A stretch of 64,000 nucleotides of DNA from Glycomyces sp. TRM65418 (lineage in GTDB: Bacteria; Actinomycetota; Actinomycetes; Mycobacteriales; Micromonosporaceae). Where the stretch lies: contig NZ_JAJFAX010000009.1 in NCBI RefSeq assembly GCF_019710475.1, forward strand, positions 124,001-188,000, in the 5' to 3' direction. The notes under the pieces were generated by a model. The model was not told the DNA's origin and ran no database searches. It was given only the letters and a program-made list of their open reading frames with translations. Made by a program: the position numbers and the translations under genes. Below, one piece after another: positions 1 to 8,319 of the stretch (within the stretch, counting starts at the first letter, position 1; every line of letters begins with the position of its first letter).

Positions 1-559
1 AGTACCAGAGGCCCCACAGCACCGAGGAGTAGTTGAGGAACACGACCTCGCCGTCGAGGGTGCCGTCTTCGACGACGCCGGGGAGGAGGGTGTCGCGGAC
101 GGGGACGGCGGGATCGTCGAGGCTGGGGGCGTCGAGGAGTTCGGCGAGGTCGTGGAGCTGGCCGGAGGCGGCGAGCTGGGCGATGTCGAGTCGTCCGGCG
201 CCGGTGTTGTCGACGACGTCCGGCGGTTCGCCGGCGACGAAGCGCGGTTGGAGGGTCTCGCCGACGCGTTGGACGCCCTGGTGGTCGACGGCGGCGTCGG
301 GGTGGCGAGCCTCGTAGACCTCGGCGGCGTGCTCGGTGTAGGCCTGGCCGTAGCCGCCGTTGAACATGACGACTTCGAGGTCGGCGTCCTCGGGGACGCC
401 GAGCGGGTTGTCGTCGGTGACGTCGCCGGAGGCGCTCTCGGCGTCGTCGGAGCCGCCGGCGGTGACGCAGCCGGAGAGCAGTCCGGCCGCTCCGGCGGCG
501 GCGCCGCCGCGCAGCAGGGTGCGGCGGGTGGGCGTGGTGCGGGGGTGCGGCAGGGTCAT
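1..559 (-). CDS. NgcE-like N-acetylglucosamine/chitobiose ABC transporter binding lipoprotein (C-terminus outside window)
   Basis: The reading frame starts at ATG 559 and runs off the left edge, so only about the first 186 residues are visible. The N-terminus has a twin-arginine signal (TRRTLLRG, residues 12-19) followed by an Ala/Gly-rich stretch and a lipobox ending LLSGC, so the protein should be a Tat-exported lipoprotein. The mature start (EVVMFNGGYGQAYTEHAAEV) resembles the NgcE family of extracellular sugar-binding proteins that serve GlcNAc/diacetylchitobiose transporters. It lies 22 bp downstream of the SIS gene on the same strand, and permease genes would be expected beyond the left edge. 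The substrate is inferred from family resemblance and the SIS/RpiR neighbours; another oligosaccharide is possible. Confidence 0.75.
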   Translation of the reverse strand, partial: MTLPHPRTTPTRRTLLRGGAAAGAAGLLSGCVTAGGSDDAESASGDVTDDNPLGVPEDADLEVVMFNGGYGQAYTEHAAEVYEARHPDAAVDHQGVQRVGETLQPRFVAGEPPDVVDNTGAGRLDIAQLAASGQLHDLAELLDAPSLDDPAVPVRDTLLPGVVEDGTLDGEVVFLNYSSVLWGLWY

Positions 560-581
560 GAGGGGCCTCTTCTTCGATGTG

Positions 582-1349
582 TCAGGCGGTGCGGCGGATG
601 CGTCCGACGTACCGCGCTTCGAGGGACTGGTTGTGCTCGTCGCCGCCGGCGATGTTGGCGGACAGGTAGATCGGGGGATTCTGTCCTTTGTCGACGAATC
701 GTTGGGCGATCTCGGCGCCGATCATCTGGGCGAGGACGGCGGCGGTGACGGAGGAGACCGCGCCGACCGCGCCGCCGCCGGGCAGCGGGAGGGCGGCGTC
801 GCCGTAGGGCGCGCCGTTGTCGAGGACGACGTCGGCGATCTCGGACAGGCGCTTCCCGGAGGGGTGCCGGGAGGCGGACTTGGCGCTGTGGTCGAGGGAG
901 GTGAAGGCGATGAGCCGATGGCCGCGTTCCTTGACCTGGAGCGCGAGTTCGACGACGACGCCGTTGATGCCGGAGTTGGAGGCGATGACGAAGACGTCGG
1001 CCGGGTGCAGGGGCGCGGATTCGAGGATTCGGTGGGCGGTCTCGGGTTTGCGTTCGAGGAACGGGTCTTCGAGGACGTCGCGGGGCTGGTCGCCGTGGAG
1101 GACGATGTCGCGCATGGCGATCCGGTTGGACGGCACGAGACCGCCGGCGCGTCCGGCGAGCTCCATGGCGAGGGCCTCGGAGTGGCCGGATCCGAACGCC
1201 TGGAGGATGCCGCCTTCGTCGAGGCTCGTGGCGATGAGGTCGGCGGCCTGCCGGACCCCCGGGAGCTGGTCCCGGCCGACCCGCTGCACGGTCTCGGTGA
1301 TCAGTTCCAGATAGGACTCGGCGGTGATGCGCGGGTGTGCCTCGGTCAT
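582..1349 (-). CDS. SIS-domain (sugar isomerase) phosphosugar-binding protein
   Basis: A 255-residue single-domain SIS protein. The phosphosugar-binding signature FGSGHSEALA is at residues 52-61 and a second SIS loop, VIASNSGINGVV, is near the middle. This family (UPF0309-like) is often encoded beside amino-sugar transporters and probably handles an amino-sugar phosphate; the exact reaction is not known from sequence. Its ATG overlaps the stop codon of the RpiR gene (ATGA junction), so the two are translationally coupled, and the NgcE-like gene follows after 22 bp. The three genes look like one operon. Confidence 0.8.
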   Translation of the reverse strand: MTEAHPRITAESYLELITETVQRVGRDQLPGVRQAADLIATSLDEGGILQAFGSGHSEALAMELAGRAGGLVPSNRIAMRDIVLHGDQPRDVLEDPFLERKPETAHRILESAPLHPADVFVIASNSGINGVVVELALQVKERGHRLIAFTSLDHSAKSASRHPSGKRLSEIADVVLDNGAPYGDAALPLPGGGAVGAVSSVTAAVLAQMIGAEIAQRFVDKGQNPPIYLSANIAGGDEHNQSLEARYVGRIRRTA

Positions 1350-2257
1350 TCCTGCTCCTTGGATCGGTTGCGGCGGGGGCGTCCCGGTTCGTCGGCGAAG
1401 CGGTGCGCCTGCACGGCGCGGGCGGTCACTTCGAAGGCCTCGGTGGTGCGCTCGAAGGTGCGCTGCGCGACCGCGACGTAGATGAGGTCGAGGACGAGCA
1501 GCTGGGAGTGCAGCGCGGAGAGGGCGGCGAGGCGGAACGTCGTCTCGTGGACGGCGGTCGTGAGGACCACGTCGGCGGCCTCGGCCATGGGCGAGCGGGC
1601 GAAGGAGGTGACCGCGACGGCCAGCGCGCCTTGGTCGCGGGCCTCGGCGAGGACCTCGACGCCCTCGCGGGTGCGGCCCGAATGGGACAGTCCGATGGCG
1701 ACGTCGCCGCTGCGGAGCAGGGCGGCGTTGGTGAGCGCGGAGTGGGCGTCGGAGCGGAACCAGCAGGGGACGCGGATGCGTTCGAGGCGGAAGGCCATCT
1801 CGCGGGCGGCGGTGCCGCTGCTGCCGAGGCCGAACAGCTCGACCCGCTCGGCGGCGGCGACGGCCTCGGCGACCCGGCCGACCAGGTCGAGGTCCAGTTG
1901 GGACGCGGTCTCCTGGATGGCGCGGGAGTCGGCGCCGGCGACGACGCCGAGGACCTGGTCGAGGGAGTCGCCGGGTTCGATCTCCTTGTCGATGTCGGTC
2001 TCCCAGCGGGCCTGGGCGACGCGGCCGTTCTCCGCGGCGAGCGCGACCCGGAGCGCGGCGTAGCCGGGGAAGCCGAGCGTGCGGCAGAACCGGGTGACGG
2101 TGGCGGTGGAGGTGCCGGCGCGTTCGGCGAGGTCGACGATCGAGGCCTTCGCGGCGGTGTCGGGGTCGTCGAGGATCGTCGCGGCGACGCGCTGCAACGC
2201 GTCGGGCAGTGTCGGCTGCTCCATCCGGAGCCGCCCGATCACACCTTGGTTCCCCAT
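1346..2257 (-). CDS. MurR/RpiR family transcriptional regulator
   Basis: A 303-residue regulator with an N-terminal RpiR-type helix-turn-helix (SIVDLAERAGTSTATVTRFC) and a C-terminal SIS effector domain (ELFGLGSSGTAAREMAF, then IGLSHSGRTREGVEVL) that should bind a phosphosugar. The frame is open further upstream, but I place the start at ATG 2257 because GAGGG lies about 6 nt before it and the inverted repeat at 2275-2309 occupies the likely promoter. It heads the operon with the SIS protein and the NgcE-like lipoprotein, and is the likely local repressor of amino-sugar uptake, released by a sugar phosphate. An alternative start is ATG 2224. Confidence 0.82.
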   Translation of the reverse strand: MGNQGVIGRLRMEQPTLPDALQRVAATILDDPDTAAKASIVDLAERAGTSTATVTRFCRTLGFPGYAALRVALAAENGRVAQARWETDIDKEIEPGDSLDQVLGVVAGADSRAIQETASQLDLDLVGRVAEAVAAAERVELFGLGSSGTAAREMAFRLERIRVPCWFRSDAHSALTNAALLRSGDVAIGLSHSGRTREGVEVLAEARDQGALAVAVTSFARSPMAEAADVVLTTAVHETTFRLAALSALHSQLLVLDLIYVAVAQRTFERTTEAFEVTARAVQAHRFADEPGRPRRNRSKEQE

Positions 2258-2274
2258 CGAATCCCTCACCATAA

Positions 2275-2309
2275 TAATTTTCATCCCTGGATGCTTATGA
2301 TGAAAATTA
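2275..2309. promoter_or_regulatory. Operator-like dyad upstream of the RpiR gene
   Basis: A perfect 10-bp inverted repeat, TAATTTTCAT (2275-2284) and ATGAAAATTA (2300-2309), separated by 15 bp. Its AT-richness stands out sharply from the surrounding DNA. It lies 18 bp upstream of the proposed start codon, where an RpiR-type repressor would bind to control its own operon. Binding itself is inferred. Confidence 0.65.
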
Positions 2310-2579
2310 CGTTCGACGGACGCAGAAGTCAAGGTACTTTCCAGATAAATTTCACGGCGGAAGCCCCTCGAGCCCCTTGCCGAGGCGCCCTCGCACGTCC
2401 GGCCCTTCGGGGCCGACACCACCGCGTTCGCCGTCGGCAACCCTCTGGGCCTTCGAGTCGGAGCCGTTCCGTCAGACCGTATCGGTCGGGGCCCTCTTCG
2501 ACAGGACGCTGCGGAACGGCCGGTCGCGCCGACCTGCCCCGCCCGTTTGACCGCAGGTCGACGCGGGCATGTCTCGGAC

Positions 2580-3962
2580 ATGCCGAATCGCGAGTTCCGC
2601 AACCGGGGCGCCAGGTCAGAGGAGGCCTCCGCGGCATCGATCGTTCGCTCCGAGGCCCTCCCCGTCACCGACGGCCTGCCCGACGACCAGACCTGGCTCG
2701 ACCTGGTGGGCGACGCGCGGTTCGTCCTCCTCGGCGAGGCCTCGCACGGCAGCGCGGAGTGCTACTCCGCCCGGGAGCACCTGACGCGGCGGCTCATCGA
2801 AGAGCAGGGCTTCTGCGCCGTCGCCGTGGAGGCCGACTGGCCCGACGCCTACCGCGTCAACCGGTACGTGCGCGGCGAGGGCCGGCCCGACAGCGCCGAC
2901 GACGCGTTGAGCGGCTTCGAGCGGTTCCCGGTGTGGATGTGGCGCAACACGAGCGTGCTGCGGTTCGCCGAATGGCTCCGCGTCCGCAACGACCGCCACG
3001 AGGGCGAGGAGCACGCGAAGGCCGGCTTCTACGGGCTCGACCTGTACAGCCTCCACCGGTCCGTCCGGGAGGTCATCGCCTACTTGGAGGGCGTCGATCC
3101 GGAAGCGGCGGCACGCGCCAGAGCGCGCTACGCCTGCTTCGACCACAGCGGGCGCGAGGACGGCCAGGCCTACGGTTACGCGGCGGCGTTCGGCGCCGGG
3201 GAATCATGTCAGGAGCAGGTGCTCGAGCAGCTGCTCGACCTCCAGCGGCACGGGCTCGAGGCGGCTCGGCGCGACGGCCTGCTCGCCGAGGACGACCGCT
3301 TCTACGCTGAGCGCAATGCGCAGACCGTCCTGGCGGCCGAGGAGTACTACCGGTCGATGTTCGGTGATTCGGTCGCCTCGTGGAACCTGCGCGACACCCA
3401 CATGGTCGAGACCCTCGACGCGCTCGCCGAGCATCTGAGCGAACAGCGCGGCGAGCCCGCGAAGATCGTGGTGTGGGCGCACAACTCCCACCTCGGCGAC
3501 GCCCGGGCGACCGAACTGGGCCGAGGCGGTGAGCTGAACGTCGGGCAGGTGATGCGCGAACGGCATCCGGGCGAATGCCGCCTGATCGGCTTCACCACCT
3601 ACACCGGCACGGTGACCGCCGCCGACGACTGGGGCGGCCCCGCGCTGCGGAAACAGGTCAGGCCCGGCCTGCCCGGCAGCGTTGAGGAGCTGTTCCACCA
3701 GGTCGGACGGAAGGCGTTCCTGCTCCGGTTCGACCAGGCGCAGCGGGCCGCCGAGGTGCTGCGCGAGGAGCGGCTGGAACGCGCCATCGGCGTCATCTAC
3801 CGCCCCGACACCGAGCGGCACAGCCACTACTTCCACGCCAGGGTCGCCGACCAGTTCGACGCGATCGTCCACATCGATGAGACGCAGGCGGTCGAGCCAC
3901 TGGAGCGGACCGCGCACTGGGACCAGGACGAGCCACCCGAAACTTATCCGTTCGAGGTGTGA
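2580..3962 (+). CDS. Erythromycin esterase family protein
   Basis: A 460-residue protein of the erythromycin esterase (EreA/EreB-like) superfamily. Family hallmarks are [11 protein letters not shown] (residues 50-60, with the key histidine), [13 protein letters not shown] with its glutamate, and [16 protein letters not shown] in the second half. Characterised members hydrolyse the macrolactone ring of erythromycin, but most environmental homologues have unknown substrates, so resistance should not be assumed. The frame is open from TTG 2547; ATG 2580 is chosen because the family homology begins soon after it. It is a monocistronic plus-strand gene facing away from the RpiR operon; 2310-2579 between them holds nothing recognisable. 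Confidence 0.85.
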   Translation: MPNREFRNRGARSEEASAASIVRSEALPVTDGLPDDQTWLDLVGDARFVLLGEASHGSAECYSAREHLTRRLIEEQGFCAVAVEADWPDAYRVNRYVRGEGRPDSADDALSGFERFPVWMWRNTSVLRFAEWLRVRNDRHEGEEHAKAGFYGLDLYSLHRSVREVIAYLEGVDPEAAARARARYACFDHSGREDGQAYGYAAAFGAGESCQEQVLEQLLDLQRHGLEAARRDGLLAEDDRFYAERNAQTVLAAEEYYRSMFGDSVASWNLRDTHMVETLDALAEHLSEQRGEPAKIVVWAHNSHLGDARATELGRGGELNVGQVMRERHPGECRLIGFTTYTGTVTAADDWGGPALRKQVRPGLPGSVEELFHQVGRKAFLLRFDQAQRAAEVLREERLERAIGVIYRPDTERHSHYFHARVADQFDAIVHIDETQAVEPLERTAHWDQDEPPETYPFEV

Positions 3963-4205
3963 GCCACCGAGACAGTGCGGGGCCCACCAGGAGCCGTTGA
4001 CGGCGTCCCCAACCGATCCGGTCTCGGCCCCGCGCAAGCGGACCAGACTGCGCCGCTCGGGGGTTCACCGCCCGCCGGCGCGCCTCGCCAAACCGATCAG
4101 CCCCCACTATAGACACTCGCTCCGTGGGCGGTCGCCGTTCAACGAGCACCACGGTGACGCCTGGCAACGATCGGGGGCATGGACGCGGCCCCGGAGGCCG
4201 GTGCT

Positions 4206-4784
4206 TCAGGCGGTGCGGTTCCTGCGGCGCAGCCACCACAGGATCTGCAGCAGTGCGCCGAGTGCGGGCAGGCCCAGGAAGGCCCAGGCGAACAGCTCGT
4301 CCTTCGTCACCCAGTCGATGCCCGGGTAGTAGGAGGTCTCAGAGGAGAGCACGCGCAGTCCGATCCCGATGACCACGCAGGCGAGGGCGGCCGACCCGTA
4401 CGCGATCCTCCTGCCCGGGAGCGGGATCGCGGCGGCGATGAACACCGCCGCGGCGCCGAGGTAGATGAGCATGAATTCGAGCGGCGCGGGCCCGTCGTTG
4501 GCGATCATGTAGGCCAGCACGGTGATGTAGAGCGCGATGGCCCCGCTCAGCAGTGCGCCGCCTTCGGCGAGGTAGGTGTCGAGGCGCGGACGCGGCATCC
4601 GCCACGCGGTCCACAGCAGCCACGGCGCGGGCAGCGCCAGCAACGCGATGAGCACTGCTGTCGTCCCTTGGCCCACGAAGAGCCAGCAGAGGAGGGCCAG
4701 GAACCAGGCGACTGGCGCCGCAACCCAGGTCACGATGGACTTGGCGGTTCCGGGGCGGTCGATGGTGTTCGATGCGCTGTTCAT
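4206..4784 (-). CDS. Multi-pass membrane protein of unknown function
   Basis: A 192-residue protein with about five hydrophobic segments (for example VTWVAAPVAWFLALLCWLFV near the start and AFLGLPALGALLQILWWL at the end) and an Arg-rich C-terminal tail RRRNRTA. No family is recognised. The start is set at ATG 4784, which begins a normal signal-anchor-like N-terminus; a longer version from 4814 would add ten residues without an obvious ribosome site. The 243 bp between it and the esterase gene and the roughly 240 bp upstream of it contain no other gene I can support. Confidence 0.6.
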   Translation of the reverse strand: MNSASNTIDRPGTAKSIVTWVAAPVAWFLALLCWLFVGQGTTAVLIALLALPAPWLLWTAWRMPRPRLDTYLAEGGALLSGAIALYITVLAYMIANDGPAPLEFMLIYLGAAAVFIAAAIPLPGRRIAYGSAALACVVIGIGLRVLSSETSYYPGIDWVTKDELFAWAFLGLPALGALLQILWWLRRRNRTA

Positions 4785-5027
4785 AGGACCAGTCTCGCAA
4801 CCGTGCGCAATCACCCAGCTACCGGATTCGTGCCATCGTTGTAGAGTACCTACAAAGAATGCGCCGTCAATGCCGCTACACCCCCGGTATTTTCTAGGTT
4901 CTCGCCAAACGGATCACCGGGCTGCGGCACCGCGGCTACCGGGCTTTCCAAGCCCGTAGTCGACTACCGGACCTGAGAACCATCGCGAGGCCGGCTACCG
5001 GCACCGTTGCCAGCCCCTGAAGAGCAA

Positions 5028-5058
5028 GTTCGGGCAGTCGGTGACCGACTGCCCGAAC
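5028..5058 (-). terminator. Transcription terminator hairpin downstream of tRNA-Pro
   Basis: A perfect inverted repeat of 15-bp arms around a single central base, 33 bp downstream (minus strand) of the tRNA-Pro gene, followed by a pyrimidine-rich tract (TTGCTCTTC). Position and stability fit termination of the tRNA transcript. Confidence 0.65.
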
Positions 5059-5090
5059 ATGAACCGTATTCACTTTTAGCAGTATCTTGT

Positions 5091-5163
5091 CGGGACGACA
5101 GGATTTGAACCTGCGACCCCCCCGTCCCAAACGGGGTGCGCTACCAAGCTGCGCCACGTCCCG
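5091..5163 (-). tRNA. tRNA-Pro (anticodon TGG)
   Basis: A 73-nt cloverleaf on the minus strand: acceptor arms CGGGACG and CGTCCCG, D-arm GCGC/GCGC, anticodon arm CCCCG-TTTGGGA-CGGGG giving anticodon TGG, and T-arm GCAGG-TTCAAAT-CCTGT. CCA is not encoded. All four stems pair, so the gene should be functional. It marks the left edge of the IS-rich region, and a truncated relative lies at 21722-21757. Confidence 0.95.
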
Positions 5164-5257
5164 ATCTCACCACCACAAAAGCGGCCTCAGCCAGGGTACA
5201 GCACGAGCGCCTCAAAACACCGCCAGGTATTCGGACTGTCTCCGACCCCTTCCGAGC

Positions 5258-5499
5258 CTAAGACCGCAACCTGACCTGCGTGAACGGCATCCCACTACTT
5301 CCTCCAGGGAGGTGACGGCACAGGTTCGGAAGCGCTGGCAAAGCCTTAAGCCGGCTCAGTGTGGGCAGCGTCGTACTTGGTGATCACCTCATCCGAGAGC
5401 TTCCCTCGAACCTCGACCGGCAGGCGATGCTCCTCACCCCAGGGGCGGATGGCGCGATTTCGCTCCTTGCCGCCTCGGTTCGGCGCACTCTTCGCCGCC
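5258..5499. repeat. 242-bp identical repeat, copy 1 (lsr2 3' part plus flank)
   Basis: This segment is identical base for base to 18022-18263 in the same orientation, a spacing of 12764 bp. It contains about 88 bp of lsr2 downstream DNA and the last roughly 154 bp of the lsr2 coding sequence. Here the match ends exactly where a transposase fragment begins (5500). Complete identity implies a recent duplication or ongoing gene conversion. Confidence 0.95.
5346..5499 (-). pseudogene. lsr2 C-terminal fragment (DNA-binding domain only)
   Basis: The minus strand encodes about 50 residues of the C-terminal DNA-binding domain of Lsr2, the actinobacterial nucleoid-associated protein that binds AT-rich DNA in the minor groove. 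The segment (NRAIRPWGEEHRLPVEVRGK, ending KYDAAHTEPA) has the RxWxxE...V..RGK pattern of the Lsr2 domain. The N-terminal dimerisation half is missing: the gene is cut at 5499/5500 by an oppositely oriented transposase fragment. It is the truncated twin of the copy at 18110-18449. Confidence 0.85.
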
Positions 5500-5705
5500 G
5501 CCGGCGCGGCGCCCGAGGCGGCAGGCCACCGGCATTCGACGCCGACCGCTGCAAGGACCGCTCCACCATCGAGCGCACCATCGGCCGCCTCAAACAACAC
5601 CGCTCCCTCGCCACCAGGTACGACAAACTCGCCGTCCGCTACCTCGCGACCGTCCAAGTCGCCATCATCACCAACCGGCTCCGCGACTTACCAAACACGG
5701 CCTAG
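5500..5705 (+). pseudogene. IS5-family transposase C-terminal remnant
   Basis: Plus-strand codons encode GGRPPAFDADRCKDRSTIER followed by TIGRLKQHRSLATRYDKLA, the typical C-terminal catalytic-glutamate region (RNTVERxxxRLKxxR...RYDK) of IS5/IS427-type transposases, ending at TAG 5703-5705. The N-terminal two thirds are absent. The fragment abuts the lsr2 fragment, so an element insertion followed by deletion probably destroyed this lsr2 copy. Confidence 0.8.
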
Positions 5706-5880
5706 GCGGATTGCAGTACTCGCAATCGGCGTGGAGCGCGCAGTCGTGCGCACGGCGGGCCGGGCCGCTGACCACTCGTTGCCAGTTTCGGAACGCGTCG
5801 GCTATTTCACCCGGGGCAAAGCGCTCGTCGCTGTTCTCGAGCCGCACGACGGCGTCCTGGAGGGCACTTGAGGCGCCCGG
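5706..5880 (-). pseudogene. Unidentified coding-like remnant
   Basis: Minus-strand codons between about 5880 and 5706 read as plausible protein (SALQDAVVRLENSDERFAPG, then a Cys/His-containing end CALHADCEYC) with strongly GC-rich third positions. There is no start codon with a ribosome site, and the frame is cut by the transposase fragment at 5705. Probably the 3' part of a deleted gene; family not recognised. Confidence 0.3.
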
Positions 5881-6194
5881 ATTTCTGGGGAAGTCCCGCC
5901 TGCTCCACGAGTAGCGACGGCGGCGGGCTTGCGATGCGCGTACTCGCGCGCGGCCTACGCGGCATCGCCCTTTCTATTGTCGCTCATGGCGACCATTATG
6001 CTGCGCACCGCATGTCGCTCGCAAGGACGGTCCGGGTGATCCCGGGAAGCGCCCGCGCCGCGACGTGCGGCCGGTCTGCGAAAAAGCCACCGGAGCAAGC
6101 GGAACCGCTCTGCAGCGCCGCCGACCCGACGGAAACCTCACGCGGGCAAAGAGGTGCGGCCCGGGTCGTTGACCTCGACACCGGGCCGCCATGT
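5881..6194. other. Gene-free stretch
   Basis: No open frame here shows convincing coding character on either strand. It adjoins the permuted tRNA-like structure and may belong to the same RNA transcript (its trailer on the minus strand). Confidence 0.4.
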
Positions 6195-6240
6195 GCCACA
6201 TAGTCGCCGCTGCGTTCCCTACCGGTAGCCGTTGAGTCTA

Positions 6241-6323
6241 CTGCTAGCATCGCGCTCTACCATTGAACTACCGCCCCATGTGGTGGGGCGGGAGGGATTC
6301 GAACCCCCAACATCGATGTCCCA
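6241..6323 (-). tRNA. Permuted tRNA-like gene: 3' half precedes 5' half
   Basis: Reading the minus strand, a tRNA 3' half comes first (6318 to 6281): anticodon-stem strand CATCG, variable loop ATGTT, T-arm GGGGG-TTCGAAT-CCCTC, acceptor CCGCCCC and encoded ACCA. After only 3 nt the 5' half follows (6277 to 6248): acceptor GGGGCGG, then TA, D-arm GTTC-AATGGTA-GAGC, G, and anticodon-stem strand CGATG. The halves fit one tRNA: 7 of 7 acceptor pairs and 5 of 5 anticodon-stem pairs. The anticodon loop would be built from the outer ends (CT... and ...GGGA), so the anticodon (possibly TGG or AGG) is uncertain. Flanks at 6195-6199/6351-6355 and 6212-6218/6338-6344 are mutually complementary. Alternatives: two broken neighbouring tRNA genes, or a recombination scar. 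Confidence 0.5.
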
Positions 6324-6535
6324 GAGGAACTACTCGCGGAACGCCGCCGCGTGGCGAATGCTGAATCTCGAGCGAGAGTCTCAAGTTTAGCGGTGAACGT
6401 GCGCCCACGACTGCGGGGCTAAATTCCGCAGGGGACCCAATTGTTCCCGCGTTCTACTAGGACTGAATCTCAGTTTCAGCGTTCGGCGCTTTTGGGGCGC
6501 CGTCCCTGTCGCTCAAACAGGGAGTCTGGGTGCGT

Positions 6536-7270
6536 CTATTCGCCGAGCAGGTAGCCGAAGACCTTGTCGCCGATCTTCTCGTCGACGACCTCGGTCCCGT
6601 TGGCCTCCTCCCGGGCGAACTTGACGGCGATCTGGAGCTTCTCGAGCCGCTCCGCGAGCTGCGCGACCCGCTTGGCCGGCGCCGCGCCCGAGAACTTCAC
6701 GGTGGTCCAGTAGCCCACCGGGATGTCCTCGTAGTACACGTCGACCTGCGCCGGGTGCTCCTCGGTCGCCTCGGCCTTGACGTGGTTACGCGGGACCTTC
6801 TTGGCCCGCTGCGTCTTCACCGGATCGGTGGCGTAGCAGTCCGCCGCGTCGTTGAACGTCCACGACTCGGCCGCGTCCAGCACGGGCAGCGCCTTCACGA
6901 ACGCCTGCAGCTCGCCTACCTGCTTCTCCAGGAACAGCAGGTAGGTGACGGGGACGTCTGCGAGGAGCACTTCGCCGTCGATGACGACGTCCGCCGCAGC
7001 GATCGCGTTGGTGCGGTCCTTGGTCGCGGTGACGTCGAAGAGCCGGGTCATCGCCGCCGAGACCTCGCGCAGCTGCTCCTCGACCCGCCGCTGCACCTTG
7101 GTCGACTCGGGCGGCAGCTGTTCGCCGTCCTCGTCCTTGGGCTGGTAGGTCCGGGAGATGCCCGACAGGAGCGGCGCTTTGCCGAGCTCACGTCCGGCAT
7201 CGCCGATCACGCGCGCGGCCTTCGCCTTGACGCTCTTCTCGATCGCGATGATCTGGTTCAACTTGGTCAC
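6536..7270 (-). CDS. Conserved actinobacterial/phage protein (DUF7873-like)
   Basis: A 244-residue protein beginning MTKLNQIIAIEKSVK with the conserved blocks LLSGISRTYQPKDEDGEQLP, TRLFDVTATKD and KVPRNHVKAEATEEHPAQVD. I recognise this as a widespread actinobacterial and actinophage family of unknown function; the DUF number is from memory. No catalytic motif, signal peptide or membrane segment is visible. It is intact and monocistronic. Its 3' end is about 210 bp upstream of the permuted tRNA-like structure on the same strand, so a shared transcript is possible. Confidence 0.7.
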   Translation of the reverse strand: MTKLNQIIAIEKSVKAKAARVIGDAGRELGKAPLLSGISRTYQPKDEDGEQLPPESTKVQRRVEEQLREVSAAMTRLFDVTATKDRTNAIAAADVVIDGEVLLADVPVTYLLFLEKQVGELQAFVKALPVLDAAESWTFNDAADCYATDPVKTQRAKKVPRNHVKAEATEEHPAQVDVYYEDIPVGYWTTVKFSGAAPAKRVAQLAERLEKLQIAVKFAREEANGTEVVDEKIGDKVFGYLLGE

Positions 7271-7497
7271 GGGGCAACCCTCACTTTCGAGCTACACCAT
7301 AGACACCGCCCGCCACAACCGCCAACTCGTTAACCGCGCGCGCTGAACGAATCCCGTTCCGCGGCTGCGGAAGCCGTGCACTAGCGGTCGCACCGGGGTT
7401 CCATGTGCAACCTCACGGAAGGCGTCAGCCCTCAGTCGTTCGGTGTCACATACTCCGCGAAGACCAACTTTCACGGATGGAGCACTAAGAGCGTGTC

Positions 7498-8319
7498 TCA
7501 GCTGGTGGGTTCGGGTGCGGGTTGCTTCGCGGAGGCCGGGTGGGTGTAGCTGCGTTGCACGCCGACTGGGCGGAACCCGAAGGCGTGGTAGAGGTGCTTT
7601 GGGGTGTCGTCGGCTTCGGCGCCGATCATGATCGATCCGGCACCTCGAGCCCGGGCCCGGGCCACGGCGTGGCGCAGCATCTGCGTGGCGGTTCCCATGC
7701 CCCGCTGGCGGGGGTGGACGAATACATCCTCGATGACGCCGATGCCCTCCCCGCTCACCCATACCGCGATCGTCGAGACCGTCGCTCCGTCGCGCTCGGC
7801 GAGGAGGTAGTCCACCCCCGGCCCGAGTGCGCGGCGCAGATCGACGGCCGCACGGGTCTGCTCCAGTGGCCGTGCCGGCACGCCGTGGCGGGCGTCCTCT
7901 TCAAGGTGGTCAATGCGGAACAGGTGCTCGATCGCCTGCCAGTCGGCGTCGCCCTCAGCCGCCCGCGTGTCGAGGCCGTGTGGTTCGGGGATGGTGGTGG
8001 TGGCCGGCAGTGCGAGAAGGAGCAGGTGCTCGACAGTCCAGTCGGCGAGGGCGACAGCGGCTTCGACCGGGGGCGGGGTGTCGGTGTCGATGACCAGCCG
8101 TGCGGGCAAGGCGGTGCTGTGGTCCGTCACAATGGCCGACGCGGCTGCCCTGTCGCGGACCCGGGTGATGAAGTTGCCCAGCGCATGGCCCGGTGCGGTC
8201 GGGTGGTGGACGATCTCGAATCCTGCCTGTGCGCTGATGCTCGCCCCGAGCGACCAGAATGCCGTCGCAGTGCGTTCGAACAGCGATGATTCCGTCAAGT
8301 CGTGGGCATGAGAGTTCAT
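7498..8319 (-). CDS. GNAT-family N-acetyltransferase
   Basis: A 273-residue protein whose C-terminal half carries the GNAT acetyl-CoA loop (VFVHPRQRGMGTATQMLRHA) and a terminal motif LYHAFGFRPVGVQRSYTHP. The N-terminal half (about 150 residues) matches no family I recognise and may set the substrate. Start ATG 8319 is chosen over the upstream frame opening at 8346. Its stop codon lies inside the IS-type terminal repeat at 7489, so the gene ends exactly at the boundary of the composite unit, and it is divided from the IS transposase by only about 45 bp. It is best seen as cargo. Substrate unknown. Confidence 0.7.
   Translation of the reverse strand: MNSHAHDLTESSLFERTATAFWSLGASISAQAGFEIVHHPTAPGHALGNFITRVRDRAAASAIVTDHSTALPARLVIDTDTPPPVEAAVALADWTVEHLLLLALPATTTIPEPHGLDTRAAEGDADWQAIEHLFRIDHLEEDARHGVPARPLEQTRAAVDLRRALGPGVDYLLAERDGATVSTIAVWVSGEGIGVIEDVFVHPRQRGMGTATQMLRHAVARARARGAGSIMIGAEADDTPKHLYHAFGFRPVGVQRSYTHPASAKQPAPEPTS

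Noticed and set aside
6181-6540. Group I intron around the permuted tRNA
   Set aside because: A piece resembling the S element (GAGATTCAGTCC near 6455 on the minus strand) was seen, but P3 to P8 could not be laid out by eye, so no intron is annotated.
6536-7270. Ku-type NHEJ protein
   Set aside because: Size and the word-like similarity to a Ku gene near LigD were tempting, but the conserved blocks (SGISRTYQPKDEDGEQLP, NHVKAEATEEHPAQVD) belong to a different unknown-function family.
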